64,000 nucleotides of DNA. Source: Diphasiastrum complanatum (Eukaryota; Streptophyta; Lycopodiopsida; Lycopodiales; Lycopodiaceae). The notes under the pieces were generated by a model, which made no database searches, was not told where the DNA came from, and saw only the letters and a program-made list of their open reading frames with translations. A program made the translations under genes and the position numbers. The stretch covers positions 58,366,865 to 58,430,864 of the forward strand of contig CM055095.1 of assembly GCA_029204225.1 (NCBI GenBank), given 5' to 3'. Positions 9,990-19,613 of this stretch are shown here, piece after piece (the stretch's first letter is position 1; each line of letters begins with the position of its first letter).

Positions 9990-11178
9990 GCAAATATTAG
10001 TGAATGTGCAATTGTAAATGATGACATTTTCTATTATTGAGTCTTCCGTTGATGATAAATCTGAAATATGGCTCTTCCACCTCAACCATAGTCAAATATT
10101 CCTCATTGTAGATAATGCTTATCTCCATTCGGTTTGTGTGACCATTTAGTTCAAAGTCTTGATCCAGTGGTAGCCATGTACCTTCAATTTTCTTGTATCT
10201 CTGATAGCTAAATGTGAGACTGAGCATTTGCTTTTCGATATGATAACGAAAGATCATTGAGGACTTTTTAATCCTGCATTCTATGTCATTATTTGTTTTA
10301 CTATCCCAGCCTTGATCTATGAGATCTGACAAAGTCTCATCTGATAAATCCTTGCAAACAAATAAAGTTGGTGTCCTACGAACACTAGCACTCGAGAAAA
10401 AATCAACAAATGTATGCAATGAGATAAACCAACTTAGGTGAACAATTTTCGAGCCTGTGCTTATCTTCATAGCATTTTTAATATCAATGAGTAGCTTGCA
10501 TCTCAAGGATTCAGAAACAATGCTGTCAGGAGTAGGCCACTCATCACTTTGAAAACTAGGCAATGGAATTGCTTCGAGCTTGCCAAAACCTCCATCTGTC
10601 TGTGGCGTATATAAAGATTCATAAAAATATATACCACAATCTGCAAGTTTCTTTGGACTTCTTCCTTTGTATTGTAGCTTTCCAACATCAATCTAATATT
10701 CCTGCAAGTGATTGTGCGGGCTCCCATTCACTTATGCATGATGGATATAAATCTGAAAGAAAAAAACAATGTTGAAGCATTTGAATCATCATCTGAAGAG
10801 CATCAATAAAGAAAATCACCTATGATTATTGTAGAGTGCATATGTTTTGATATACTTACAATTACATTTTTGATGATCATGAGGATTGATATCATGTACT
10901 TTGATTTCTGAATGCATATATATATGCACTAAGACTTCTGATATCGATTGACCTCCTGGGGTAGTCTTGAACTCCAAAATTTTTGCTTTCCAATAAGATT
11001 TGTAAGTCATTTTTGCTCTTTTCTTTTGTCGAAAATTGCCCTTTGATGATGGATGCAGCAATACCCATGAGTTGTTCGTATATTTTGTTGGCTTCCAGTT
11101 ATCAACTTCATCTTTCTCATTGTAAAGAATCACAGAATCGATTGTAGATCTGGGTCTCCTCGCCATTGCTATTTTCAA
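9990..11178 (-). pseudogene. BAH-like segment plus unknown region, transposon copy 1
   Basis: Exon 1 runs from 11178 (or the second Met at 11166, MARRPRSTIDS) down to 10860, with a GTAAGT donor. Exon 2 starts at 10752 after TTCTTTCAG and joins in frame to give LYPSCISEW. The block SYWKAKILEFKTTPGGQ, EVLVHIYMHSEI and NYLYPSCISEW recalls BAH domains (W.A.I.EI ... V.V..Y...E ... NEL..S), which read modified histones, but this is a visual match only. A small insertion near 10700 shifts the frame, after which a long region follows (KLQYKGRSPKKLADCGIYFY to WLPLDQDFELNG) that I do not recognise. It ends close to the histone-fold region. It is the outermost coding segment on this side of the element and points inward. 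It could equally be a novel domain. Confidence 0.4.
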
Positions 11179-11259
11179 AGCTTGGGCGCCAAATTTTTTT
11201 TTGATATGTTACTTGATTTTTTTTTCGTATCACATTTAATCTAATGTGAATGCCAACAT

Positions 11260-11420
11260 AGTCACGGTTACTGCGTATACCATATTTTATGTAACTGTAC
11301 ATACTATATTTCTATAACCGTAACTAGTATAGTTAGAAAATTTTACTATACTAACCAACATAGTAAAGTAAATTTAACTTGAGATATTGACGTCGGGCAG
11401 ATTAGCACGTGTCGGGCAGG
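11260..11420. repeat. putative right end of transposon copy 1: subterminal repeats and terminal motif
   Basis: AGTATAGT (11326-11333) and ACTATACT (11345-11352) form a perfect inverted repeat around AAAATTTT. GTTAC, TAACCG and CATAGT motifs recur in both orientations just before it. GACGTCGGGCAG (11389-11400) is followed by a second TCGGGCAG (11412-11419). ACGTCGGGCA recurs at 42487-42496, outside the start of the transposase gene in copy 3, with CTAACCA about 15-45 bases inside it in both places. I read this as a subterminal and terminal region; a matching left end was not found. Confidence 0.4.
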
Positions 11421-13080
11421 AAAAAGAAACCAATGGGATACGTCCATGCTGCCTGGACACAAATTTCAAAGTTTTCTATATTGTATTTTTATTTTTTAGT
11501 TAATTTGAACTACGTTACGTAGATTTCAAATCTGTGCATTTTGATTGGGCCTGGTGACAGTCGAAACTAAAGAAAAAAAATAAAAGTATCTTTACAAAGG
11601 GTCTTTTTGATATTGAGAACTCCTCTAATGATTTGCTTGTTTTTCATGATATTTTACCAGAAATTGATAGTAAGAGCTAAAATCCAACAAGATCAGATCA
11701 TGTTGATGGCTATAATCCTATAAATTGAGTTGCATGTGTGTCATAAAGGGTTGCATGCCATGAATATCAACTTAATGTAGAAGAAAAAACTGGAAAATTG
11801 TCAAAAATCATCATTTTTGCAAGTTTTTTTTTTTTTTTCATATAGTTGGATAGTAGGTTGTTGTAAAATGCCTTGTAGAGCTTACTAAAAGCTTAATCAA
11901 AGTCTTTTGAAGCTGTCCTTGAAGTTAGAGCCAAGATTTCGGTGAATTGATGATGTAGAAGGCCAAAAAAAGCCAAAAAAATAGCCTTCTTTTTTGGTAA
12001 TTTTTGGGGATGGATTGCTATCAATCCACAAGGGGATCATGCTGGGAGTTGTTATTGCCTATGTTGTGCTCCTCTTGACCTGTCCAACAAGCTATCAGAC
12101 ATGTAATTTGATGGGGGCTTATGCTCAGAATCCATAAGTTTGTAGCAAAACGCCCTTTTACAAATCAAGAAATCTTTGTTCTCAGCCCATACTACTTCTT
12201 AGGAGCTGTATGAAAGCTTCACGGAAGTCTAATAGATTGTTTAAGACTGTTGGTAATGTTACTTTTGGATTTGGGGAGGTGTTTGCATGTTTTTGGACAA
12301 TATGGTCTAGAAAAAGTGCGCCCTACTGCAGAATTTTAGACGCTTTGTTTTTGCACGTGTGAAGCTGAGGTGGCAGGATGAGGTATCAATCATCTCGATC
12401 ACTTGGTCTACCTTTGTACTGTGCTTTACAGCTAATTTGGTGCACTGTAGCTCAAGATATGGCCGCTTAAAATTTTGGTAGTTTTGTGAACAAAATTGTC
12501 AAAATTCGTCAATGTTCTAATTGCATGCCCGCTTTTCCCCTAATTTGATGTACTGTGCTTGAATGGATTTGTTGCATGCTGAATCTGATGATGTTTTTGA
12601 CATGCATGAAGGATTTACATTCGTTTTGAGTGGTCATACGCATGTGCTCTGACGGTGGGGTGACAAATCAGTGATTTTGGTTGACAATTTCCGTAAAACT
12701 AAAATTTAAGTAAAAAATTCTGTAATTGACAAAAAAATAGTTAATGTTGTGTGCTTTGCATGCCGGACTGACATTATATTGGTAAGATTAGGAATCGAAC
12801 TAAATGTCAATTTTTCGATTTCGATTGCCCATAAACTAATAGTACTTTTTGTTGAATTTAAAGTTATGCAAAAAAAAAAAATTTAAAAATTCAAAATTTT
12901 CGGGTTTTGAATTGTCTACAAAATGAACTAAGGTTAGTGAATTGACCATATTGGAGTCAGTTTCAGTTGGAATTGGTCAACTGTACTTCACTTAAAATTA
13001 AGAATAGACGTATTCATTAAGTACTAAAGTTAGTTATTTCTTGGATTAGATAATTCAAAATAGTTGAAGATGCTGCAAAT
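11421..13080. other. non-coding repeat-like DNA
   Basis: AT-rich, stop-dense DNA with no coding block. The part at 11663-11830 is a dispersed repeat listed separately. The stretch just before 13131 should hold the 5' LTR and leader of the gypsy element, but I cannot delimit an LTR. Confidence 0.35.
11663..11830 (+). repeat. dispersed repeat, copy A
   Basis: This segment (GATAGTAAGAGCTA ... TTTTTGCAAGTTTTT) is related to the reverse complement of 54663-54825. Shared blocks in the same order are GTAAGAGCTA, TTGATG, GTAGA.GAAAAAAC and TTTTTGCAAGTTTTT. Element type unknown. Confidence 0.45.
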
Positions 13081-13130
13081 CATGCTGTGCAAATCATGTT
13101 CTACCGTCGTACATGCAAATTTGCTAGCAA

Positions 13131-13934
13131 TTGAGCACGGTGCTCAATGATATGAAGTATCGAAATAATTCGAGAGACCAGCAGATGGAAGTTCCATTGA
13201 ACCAGATAAAGCTATTATCTTCTCCAAACCTCGGATTTCAGCTTGAAACTTATTCGGAGGAGAAGAAGGAGAAGAAACTGGAAGTTATGGAGGATTGGCT
13301 CGTTAAGCAGTTACTTCAATTTGCATGGAATTCCTGTGAAAAGAAGTTTGAAAGTGTCGTATTACTTTTATGCAGCAAGGCGTCGTGTGGCGGCGAAATC
13401 TGACGGTGAAGCCCACGAACCTGGGATGCTTTTGTGGAGGTCTTTAAAAAAGCTTTTGTAATAGATGATGACATCAATTATTACTAGAAATTTGTGAATT
13501 GCAAGATGGGTAGTAAGAGTCCGGACTCTTATATCCAAGAATTTATGGATCTCTGAAACAAAATTCCATTGTTCGATCCTAAGTTGGCATTATAGCACTT
13601 ATTCTTAGGTTTGCTGACAGACTATCAAAATAAATGTAGGAGAAATGTGTTTCAAAGCCTTGCGGATGCTTTTCGGATAGCAACCAGACCGAGCTACTAA
13701 ATATTTTGACGAATTGAATCAACTCGTGTCAGAACCCTAGCAACCAGAGGAGAAAAAGTTGAGAAATCTATGTCTTGGATGAAGGCTAAGAAAACAAATC
13801 TGTGTTTCATTTGCAATAAGCCTGGACATATTATGAAGTTTTGTTCGGATAAAAAGAAACCTACGACACAAATGATTGAAATCCCAGGGGGCAAAAGTAA
13901 AACTTTGAAAATTAACCTGTTTGATTGTGAGTGT
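13131..13934 (+). pseudogene. gypsy gag, decayed
   Basis: Reading across frames gives a gypsy gag: KKFESVVYYFYAARRR, then TWDAFVEVFKKAFV, SPDSYIQEFMDL, LFLGLLTDYQNK and a CCHC zinc knuckle CFICNKPGHIMKFC (CX2CX4HX4C, about 13806-13847). The frame changes near 13370 and several stops intervene. Gag would package the element RNA and is not functional here. The sequence runs straight into the GAATG duplication of the nested element. Confidence 0.6.
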
Positions 13935-14295
13935 GAATGTGTTATGGCCGAATTCAGCTAAGGACATTGAATAGTCCTTATATGGTAGACTGGCCCTCCA
14001 GCGTTCGAGATTGTTGGTCATGCTAAGATTTAATTCCAGTCGAGGCCTGTTTGTTACTAATGACCCAGACACTCTAATTGAGACATATGGAGTATTGCAT
14101 GTACGTGTGACGGATATAGGCAGGAGGACTGCATGAAGAGACTATTTATAGTTGACCTGCATGGGGATTGCATGGGATCATGCACAAGAATCTACTCTCT
14201 ATATATTGAGTGGAGATTCTCCCGTCGACATATTGGGTTTAGGTCACAAGTTTCTCTCTTCTCCTCTTGCTTCACATGGCATGGCTTGGGGGCTA

Positions 14296-15001
14296 TGTGA
14301 AGAATTGAAAAAGATTATCTATGTTAGATATAGGGGCCTTATGTTTTTTATATCAAGCACCTAGGTGTAGGATGTTGATAGGACCAAATTTGGCATAGAT
14401 GGCAAATTACCCATTTCCACTTGTACTGCACTAATTAGCCAAAATAGAGTAAGAGGCTAAACTCGTGCCAATTAGAGTGTAGACAAGTGTAATACTGTTG
14501 CTTGATAAAATTTAAGAGGTCCAATAGGATTTAGAGGTGGAACCTTGAGGGGTCCAATAGAATTTGAGGTTTGTTTGAAAATGGTCCAATAGAATTTAGA
14601 GGTGAATGGATCAATGGTCCAATAGGATTAAGAGGTGGCAAAAGTGTGGTCCAATCACAGTTAAGCATAGTGGTAGCTCGTGGATCTACTAGTATCATTG
14701 TACTTCTCATTTGGATCTAATTGATTTTGAGATTGAGTGAATTTTGTGAGTAATTGGTTTTCTAGCTTTCTCTCTCTACCCAAGAGCTCATGATGATTTT
14801 CTCTACGCGAGGAGAGCAGCTTGTTTTTACTTAGATTATTTTTGGAACACTTCTCACACGTGTGAGTGAGAGTTGGAAGTGATTGAATGCATGTAGTAGT
14901 GTGTTTTTGCCATAGAATCAAAGATAGGTCTTGAATGCATCTACACACCTTAGGAGATCACAAGTACATGTTGTGGATAGTCCACATGTGTGAAATCAAC
15001 A
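14296..15001 (+). repeat. copia 5' LTR
   Basis: Long terminal repeat with TG...CA ends. It contains repeated GGTCCAATAGGATT-like motifs (14518-14650) and a CCACATGTGTG palindrome near its end. Directly followed by the primer binding site. Confidence 0.88.
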
Positions 15002-15756
15002 TGGTATCAGAGCCTACCTAAGTTTACCATGTATTTTGATCCATTTAAGTGAAAACTTTTCATCAATCTTGAGCTAGAAATTGTCAAGATCCATTTTCCT
15101 AGCTATCTTGTCTAATTTTGGATCAAAAGAGATCAATAGGGCATTGATTGGGTATGACCTGGTACTGTACGGAATCAGGTGCCCAGACATGTGTGAGGAA
15201 CATCCAATTTTAGATTGAGAGCTCTCTCTCATTCTTGATCCATTTATCTTGCTTGATAGCTTGTTTTGAAGCTATTTTTGTCTAGTTTCTGATGCAATCA
15301 GTTTCATTCCATTTGGTTGAGCCAATCAGAAGTTATAAGCTTTTGAAGAGGGTTAGGTAGGGCACCTAGACCTGGGTGGACACATTTGGTTTGGTCAAGA
15401 GATTGCTTGTTAGATCTCTGTTCACAGTCGTATGGTTACCAATCTCATCTATAATGATCTAGACATTGTTTTGAGATCATAGCCAATTTGTTTCATGCAA
15501 TAACATTGAGTTTGAGTCAAATTTGGTTACTTAGTGTATTTCACACGTGCTAAGAGTAAATGATCCTAACTTTGTCTATAGTCCATCATTTGATGTGAAA
15601 TAGATCTTGTTTTAGAGAGACTTGAGTAGCTAGTGAGAATCAATTCACAAGGAGTTCCAAGATCTTTCATAGGAGGAGATAGTATTTCATTATTGGATCC
15701 TATTGAGAGTGTGTAGCAACATTTATTGTTCATCATTTGAGTTTTCTTCACTTCAA

Positions 15757-16328
15757 ATGGCTTCAATGAGTTCATCTTTGTTGGAACCAAGTGAAAGATT
15801 GTCCACTTCAAACTATTCAATCTGGAAGATGAGGATGGAGTCCATCTTGATCCTTCAAGACGTGATGGACATAGTTCTTGGCCTTGAAGAAGAACCACAA
15901 GTTCTTCAAGAGGTTCAAAAATACAAAAAGAGAGCTAGGATGGCTCTCCACTACATTAAGATGAATGTCTCTAATGAGATATTGAGGGAGATAGGTACTT
16001 GTACAATAGCAAAGAAGCTTGGGATTGTCTCAAGACTATCTATGAGGCTAATAACACCTCTAGGCTCCTCACTCTTAGAAATCAAATCTTTCAAAGTAGC
16101 CAAAAGAGTGATGAGAGTGCATCTAGTTATGTTTTGAGAGTAAAAGATATTCATAGAGAGCTTGCTTGCATTGGTGATTCCATCAATCAAAATGAGCTAG
16201 TCCAAGTCATTCTCAATGGCTTGAGAAGTGAATTTGATAACCTTGTCCAATCCTATGCCATTAAGGAGGAGCTACCAAGTTTGGAGGCTCTCCAAAGTGT
16301 GCTAATTTATGAAAAATCAAGACAATAG
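15757..16328 (+). pseudogene. copia gag, frameshifted
   Basis: The start MASMSSSLLEPSERLSTSNY and SIWKMRMESIL are typical of copia gag N-termini (the NY..W...M motif). The frame shifts near 15990 to continue as AWDCLKTIYEANNTSRLL, SYVLRVKDIHREL and LVQVILNGLRSEFDNLV, the UBN2-type gag core. A TAG at 16326 separates it from the zinc-knuckle and protease part in the same frame. Gag would form the particle; this copy cannot make an intact one. It follows a leader of about 750 bases after the primer site. Confidence 0.8.
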
Positions 16329-16337
16329 TACAAGCTC

Positions 16338-17450
16338 TTGAGGATGGACAAGCTTTCTCTCACTCATAATGATGGCAAAGCCCTCTTCGCCAAGGACAAG
16401 CACAAAGGGAGGAGCAAGAACCACTTTCAACAATTCTCAAGCAAGGACAAAGCCAAATCCAAAGGCAAAGATGAGGAGGAAGATGATTCCTCTAATGCTT
16501 CATCATCCAAGCTCAAGAAGAAGAAGATCAAGTGTTTTTATTGTGGCAAGAAAGGCCATTATGCCACCAATTGCTTCAAGAAGAAGAATCAACTCAAGCA
16601 AGCCAACATCACCAATGAGAAGGAAGACACTATTGCAAGTGATGGAGAGGGATCTCTTATGGTCTCTAGCTTCTCATCCACTCCTTTCAAGAAGGACGGC
16701 TTATGGTATATTGATAGTGGAGCCTCTTCACATATGTGTAGCTCCAAGGATTCTTTCTCTTCTATTGCACCTTATGATGGAGTCAAGAAATCAATATACA
16801 CTGCAAATGATTTTGAATGTCCTATTGAAGGCATAGGGAACATTCCCTTAAAGCTTGCATCCTCTAAAGTTCTTTCTCTTTCTAAAGTGCTTTATGTGCC
16901 TAAGATTACAAAGAATTTCATTAGTGTTGGCCAATTGCTTGATAATGGCCTTGATGTAAAATTCAATGTTGATACTTGTACTATCAAGAAGAGTGATGAA
17001 ATACTTGCATTAGGATCTAGATTTGGAGGCATCTCTAAACTAGATCCAAATGAATATGTGAATTCTTGTAATGTTGCTCTTGTGAACAAGCTCTCTATGG
17101 AGAAATTATGGCATAGGAGGTTGGGATATCCCAACTACAAATCTAGGCTCTCATATGTTGAAAAAGGCAAACAAGTGGATCTTGATTCCACTAATTATGT
17201 TTTTTATGTCTCTTGTGAAGAGCCAAAGAATGTACAAGAGGCACTCAATACCAAGGAGTGGTATGATGCCATGAAGCAAGAGTATGATGCATTGATCACC
17301 AAGAATACTTGGGAGCTTGTGGATCCTCCATCCAACAAGCGTGTGATTGGTTGCAAATGGGTATTTTGGATCAAGTACAATCATGATGGCACCATAAACA
17401 AGTATAAAGCAAGATTATGTGCCAAAGGATTGCCATTGCAAAGATGGTGA
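16338..17450 (+). pseudogene. copia zinc knuckle, protease and RT start; integrase deleted
   Basis: In order: a Lys-rich stretch, a CCHC knuckle CFYCGKKGHYATNC (about 16532-16573), the aspartic protease motif WYIDSGASSHM (near 16703), the gag-pre-integrase motif LWHRRLGYPNYKSRL (near 17105), then abruptly EALNTKEWYDAMKQEYDAL, which begins the reverse transcriptase. The integrase catalytic core (DDE) that should lie between the last two is missing although the frame is intact across the junction, so it was removed by an in-frame deletion near 17160-17220. The frame is lost at AKG near 17430 by a further small deletion. Confidence 0.85.
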
Positions 17451-17454
17451 CAAT

Positions 17455-18721
17455 AAGAATTCTTATTTCTCTTGCTTGTTTCTTTAAGTGGAAGGTGTTC
17501 CAATAAGATGTATCCAATGCTTTTCTAAATGATTATCTTGAGGAGGAGATCTATATGGAACAACCTCAAGGATTCATCAAGGATGAGTTCAAAGTGTGCT
17601 TGCTCTTCAAAAGTCTTTATGGACTCAAGCAAGCACCAAGATCATGGTATTCAAGACTTAATTCTTTCCTTATCTCACTAGGATTTACTCTTAGTGACTA
17701 TGATCCTTCCATGTATCTAAAGTTTGTTGATAGTAATATTGTCATTCTTCTAATTTATGTTGATGACATTATTCTTTGTGAAAGTTGTATCAAGCTAGTT
17801 GATGAAACTAAGCTAGCACTTGGGTGTGAGTTTAAAATGCAAGATCTAGGAGAAATACATTACATCCTAGGCCTAGAGATTGATTTTTATGAAGATCATG
17901 TTTTTATATGCCAATCTACATATGCTCACTCTATGTTGAAAAAATTCCATATGGAAAATTCTAAGAGCATAGATACTCCAATGGAGCAAATTGTAAAAGA
18001 TCCTAATAAAGGTGATGAAAGATCCTTCGAGGACATCACACTTTTTAGGAGTTTTGTAGGCTCCTTGATTTGGCTTACCATTATTAGGCCCGATTTAAGT
18101 TTTGGTGTGCACAAATTGAGTCAATCAATGCAAGATCCTAAGATTCATCATTGGAAGATGGCCAAGAGGATTCTAAGATATGTATCTTCATCTTGTGATT
18201 ATGGTCTACTTTATAAAAGTGAAGATCTATCCATTGTTAGCTACTCGGATTTGGATTTTGCAAGTGACAAGATGGATCGAAAGTCTATTAGCGCATACAC
18301 TATCTTTCTTGGAGGCAATCTAATATCTTGGCTTTCCAAAAAGCAAGATACTACATCTCTCTCTTCATGTGAGGCCGAGTACAAAGCACTCACTACAACC
18401 ACCAAAGAGGTGCTTTGGATTAAGAGATTATTATTGGAGCTAAAGTGCATCAAGGAATATGATCTACCAATGATCAAGTGTGATAATATCTCGGCCCAAG
18501 CTCTTGCCAATAATCCCATATTTCATGCAAGAAGCAAGCATATAGAAGTGGCACACCATTTTGTGAGAGAAAAACTTATTGGAGGAGAAATCTATTTGGA
18601 GCATGTCAACTCGTCCTCTTGTATTGCCGATCTACTCACCAAGCCTTTGAGAAAAAGTGCTTTCATCAAGCATAGATCTAATCTTGGAGTTACATCAAGA
18701 TCAATGCTCAAATCTTCATAG
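17455..18721 (+). pseudogene. copia reverse transcriptase and RNase H
   Basis: After a stop-containing stretch the frame from 17555 is open for 388 codons: MEQPQGFIKDEFKVCLLFKS, YGLKQAPRSWYSRL, the RT active site LIYVDDIIL (about 17749-17775), then RNase H with SYSDLDFASDKMDRKS, SLSSCEAEYKAL and IADLLTKPL. It ends at 18721, 19 bases before the 3' LTR. The beginning of RT is separated by a frameshift and a stop (GCSNK/QDV region near 17500). The same C-terminal sequence, strongly similar, is seen on the reverse strand at 30341-30730, so both belong to one copia family. Confidence 0.88.
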
Positions 18722-18739
18722 ATAATTCTTTAGGAGGAG

Positions 18740-19504
18740 TGTGAAGAATTGAAAAAGATTATCTATGTTAGATATAGGGGTCTTATGTTTTTTATATCAA
18801 GCATCTAGGTGTAGGATGTTGATAGGACCAAATTTGGCATAGATGGCAAATTACCCATTTCCACTTGTAATGCCACTATTCAGCCAAAATAGAGTAAGAG
18901 GCTAAACTTTTGTTTGATGAAATTTAAGAGGTCCAATAGGATTTAGAGGTGGAACCTTGAGGGGTCCAATAGTCAAAATATCCAAAACAACCAGGTCAAT
19001 TGTAAATTTCAAACCAATGATTTTAACCAATACACTTGGTATCACACCTTGCGGTCGAACAACACTTTGATCGGCCATTCAAAGTGAAAATGGTCCAATA
19101 GGATTAAGAGGTGGCAAAAGTGTGGTCCAATCATAGTTAAGCATAGTGGTAGCTCGTGGATCTACTAGTATCATTGTACTTCTCATTTGAATCTAATTGA
19201 TTTTGAGATTGAGTGGATTTTGTGAGTAATTGGTTTTCTAGATTTCTCTCTCTATCCGAGAGCTCATGGTGATTTTCTCTCTCTACCCGAGAAGAGCAGC
19301 TTGTTTTTACTTAGATTATTTTTGGAACACTTCCCACACGTGTGAGTGAGAGTTGGAAGTGATTGAATGCATGTAGTAGTGTGTTTTTGCCATAGCATCA
19401 AAGATAGATCTTGAATCTCAATCTAGTCTTGATCTTGGTGCATCTACACACCTTAGGAGATCACAAGTACATGTTGTGGACAGTCCACACGTGTGAAATC
19501 AACA
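18740..19504 (+). repeat. copia 3' LTR
   Basis: Second long terminal repeat, 765 bp. Differs from the 5' copy by an inserted block (about 18972-19088) and small indels. Followed by the GGCTA duplication. Confidence 0.88.
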
Positions 19505-19613
19505 GGCTAGATCCGGGTTTTGATCTAGGATTGTTTGGGCGGTTTGGCTCCATAGTCTCTCTTATTGTGTTCTCCTATCCTCATTTTAGAGGTTATCCCT
19601 TAGGGTCTTTACA

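Larger units (their letters stand above)
14296..19504 (+). mobile_element. Ty1/copia LTR retrotransposon, near full length but defective
   Basis: LTRs at 14296-15001 (706 bp) and 18740-19504 (765 bp) both start TGTGAAGAATTG and end GTGTGAAATCAACA. The element is flanked by the 5-bp duplication GGCTA (14291-14295 and 19505-19509). A tRNA-Met primer site TGGTATCAGAGCC is at 15002-15014 and a purine tract AGGAGGAG directly precedes the 3' LTR. The insertion lies inside the 5' LTR of the LARD-like element, so it is the youngest layer of the nest. The LTRs differ by several indels, including an extra block at about 18972-19088 in the 3' LTR. Coding capacity is broken and the integrase core is missing. 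Confidence 0.9.
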
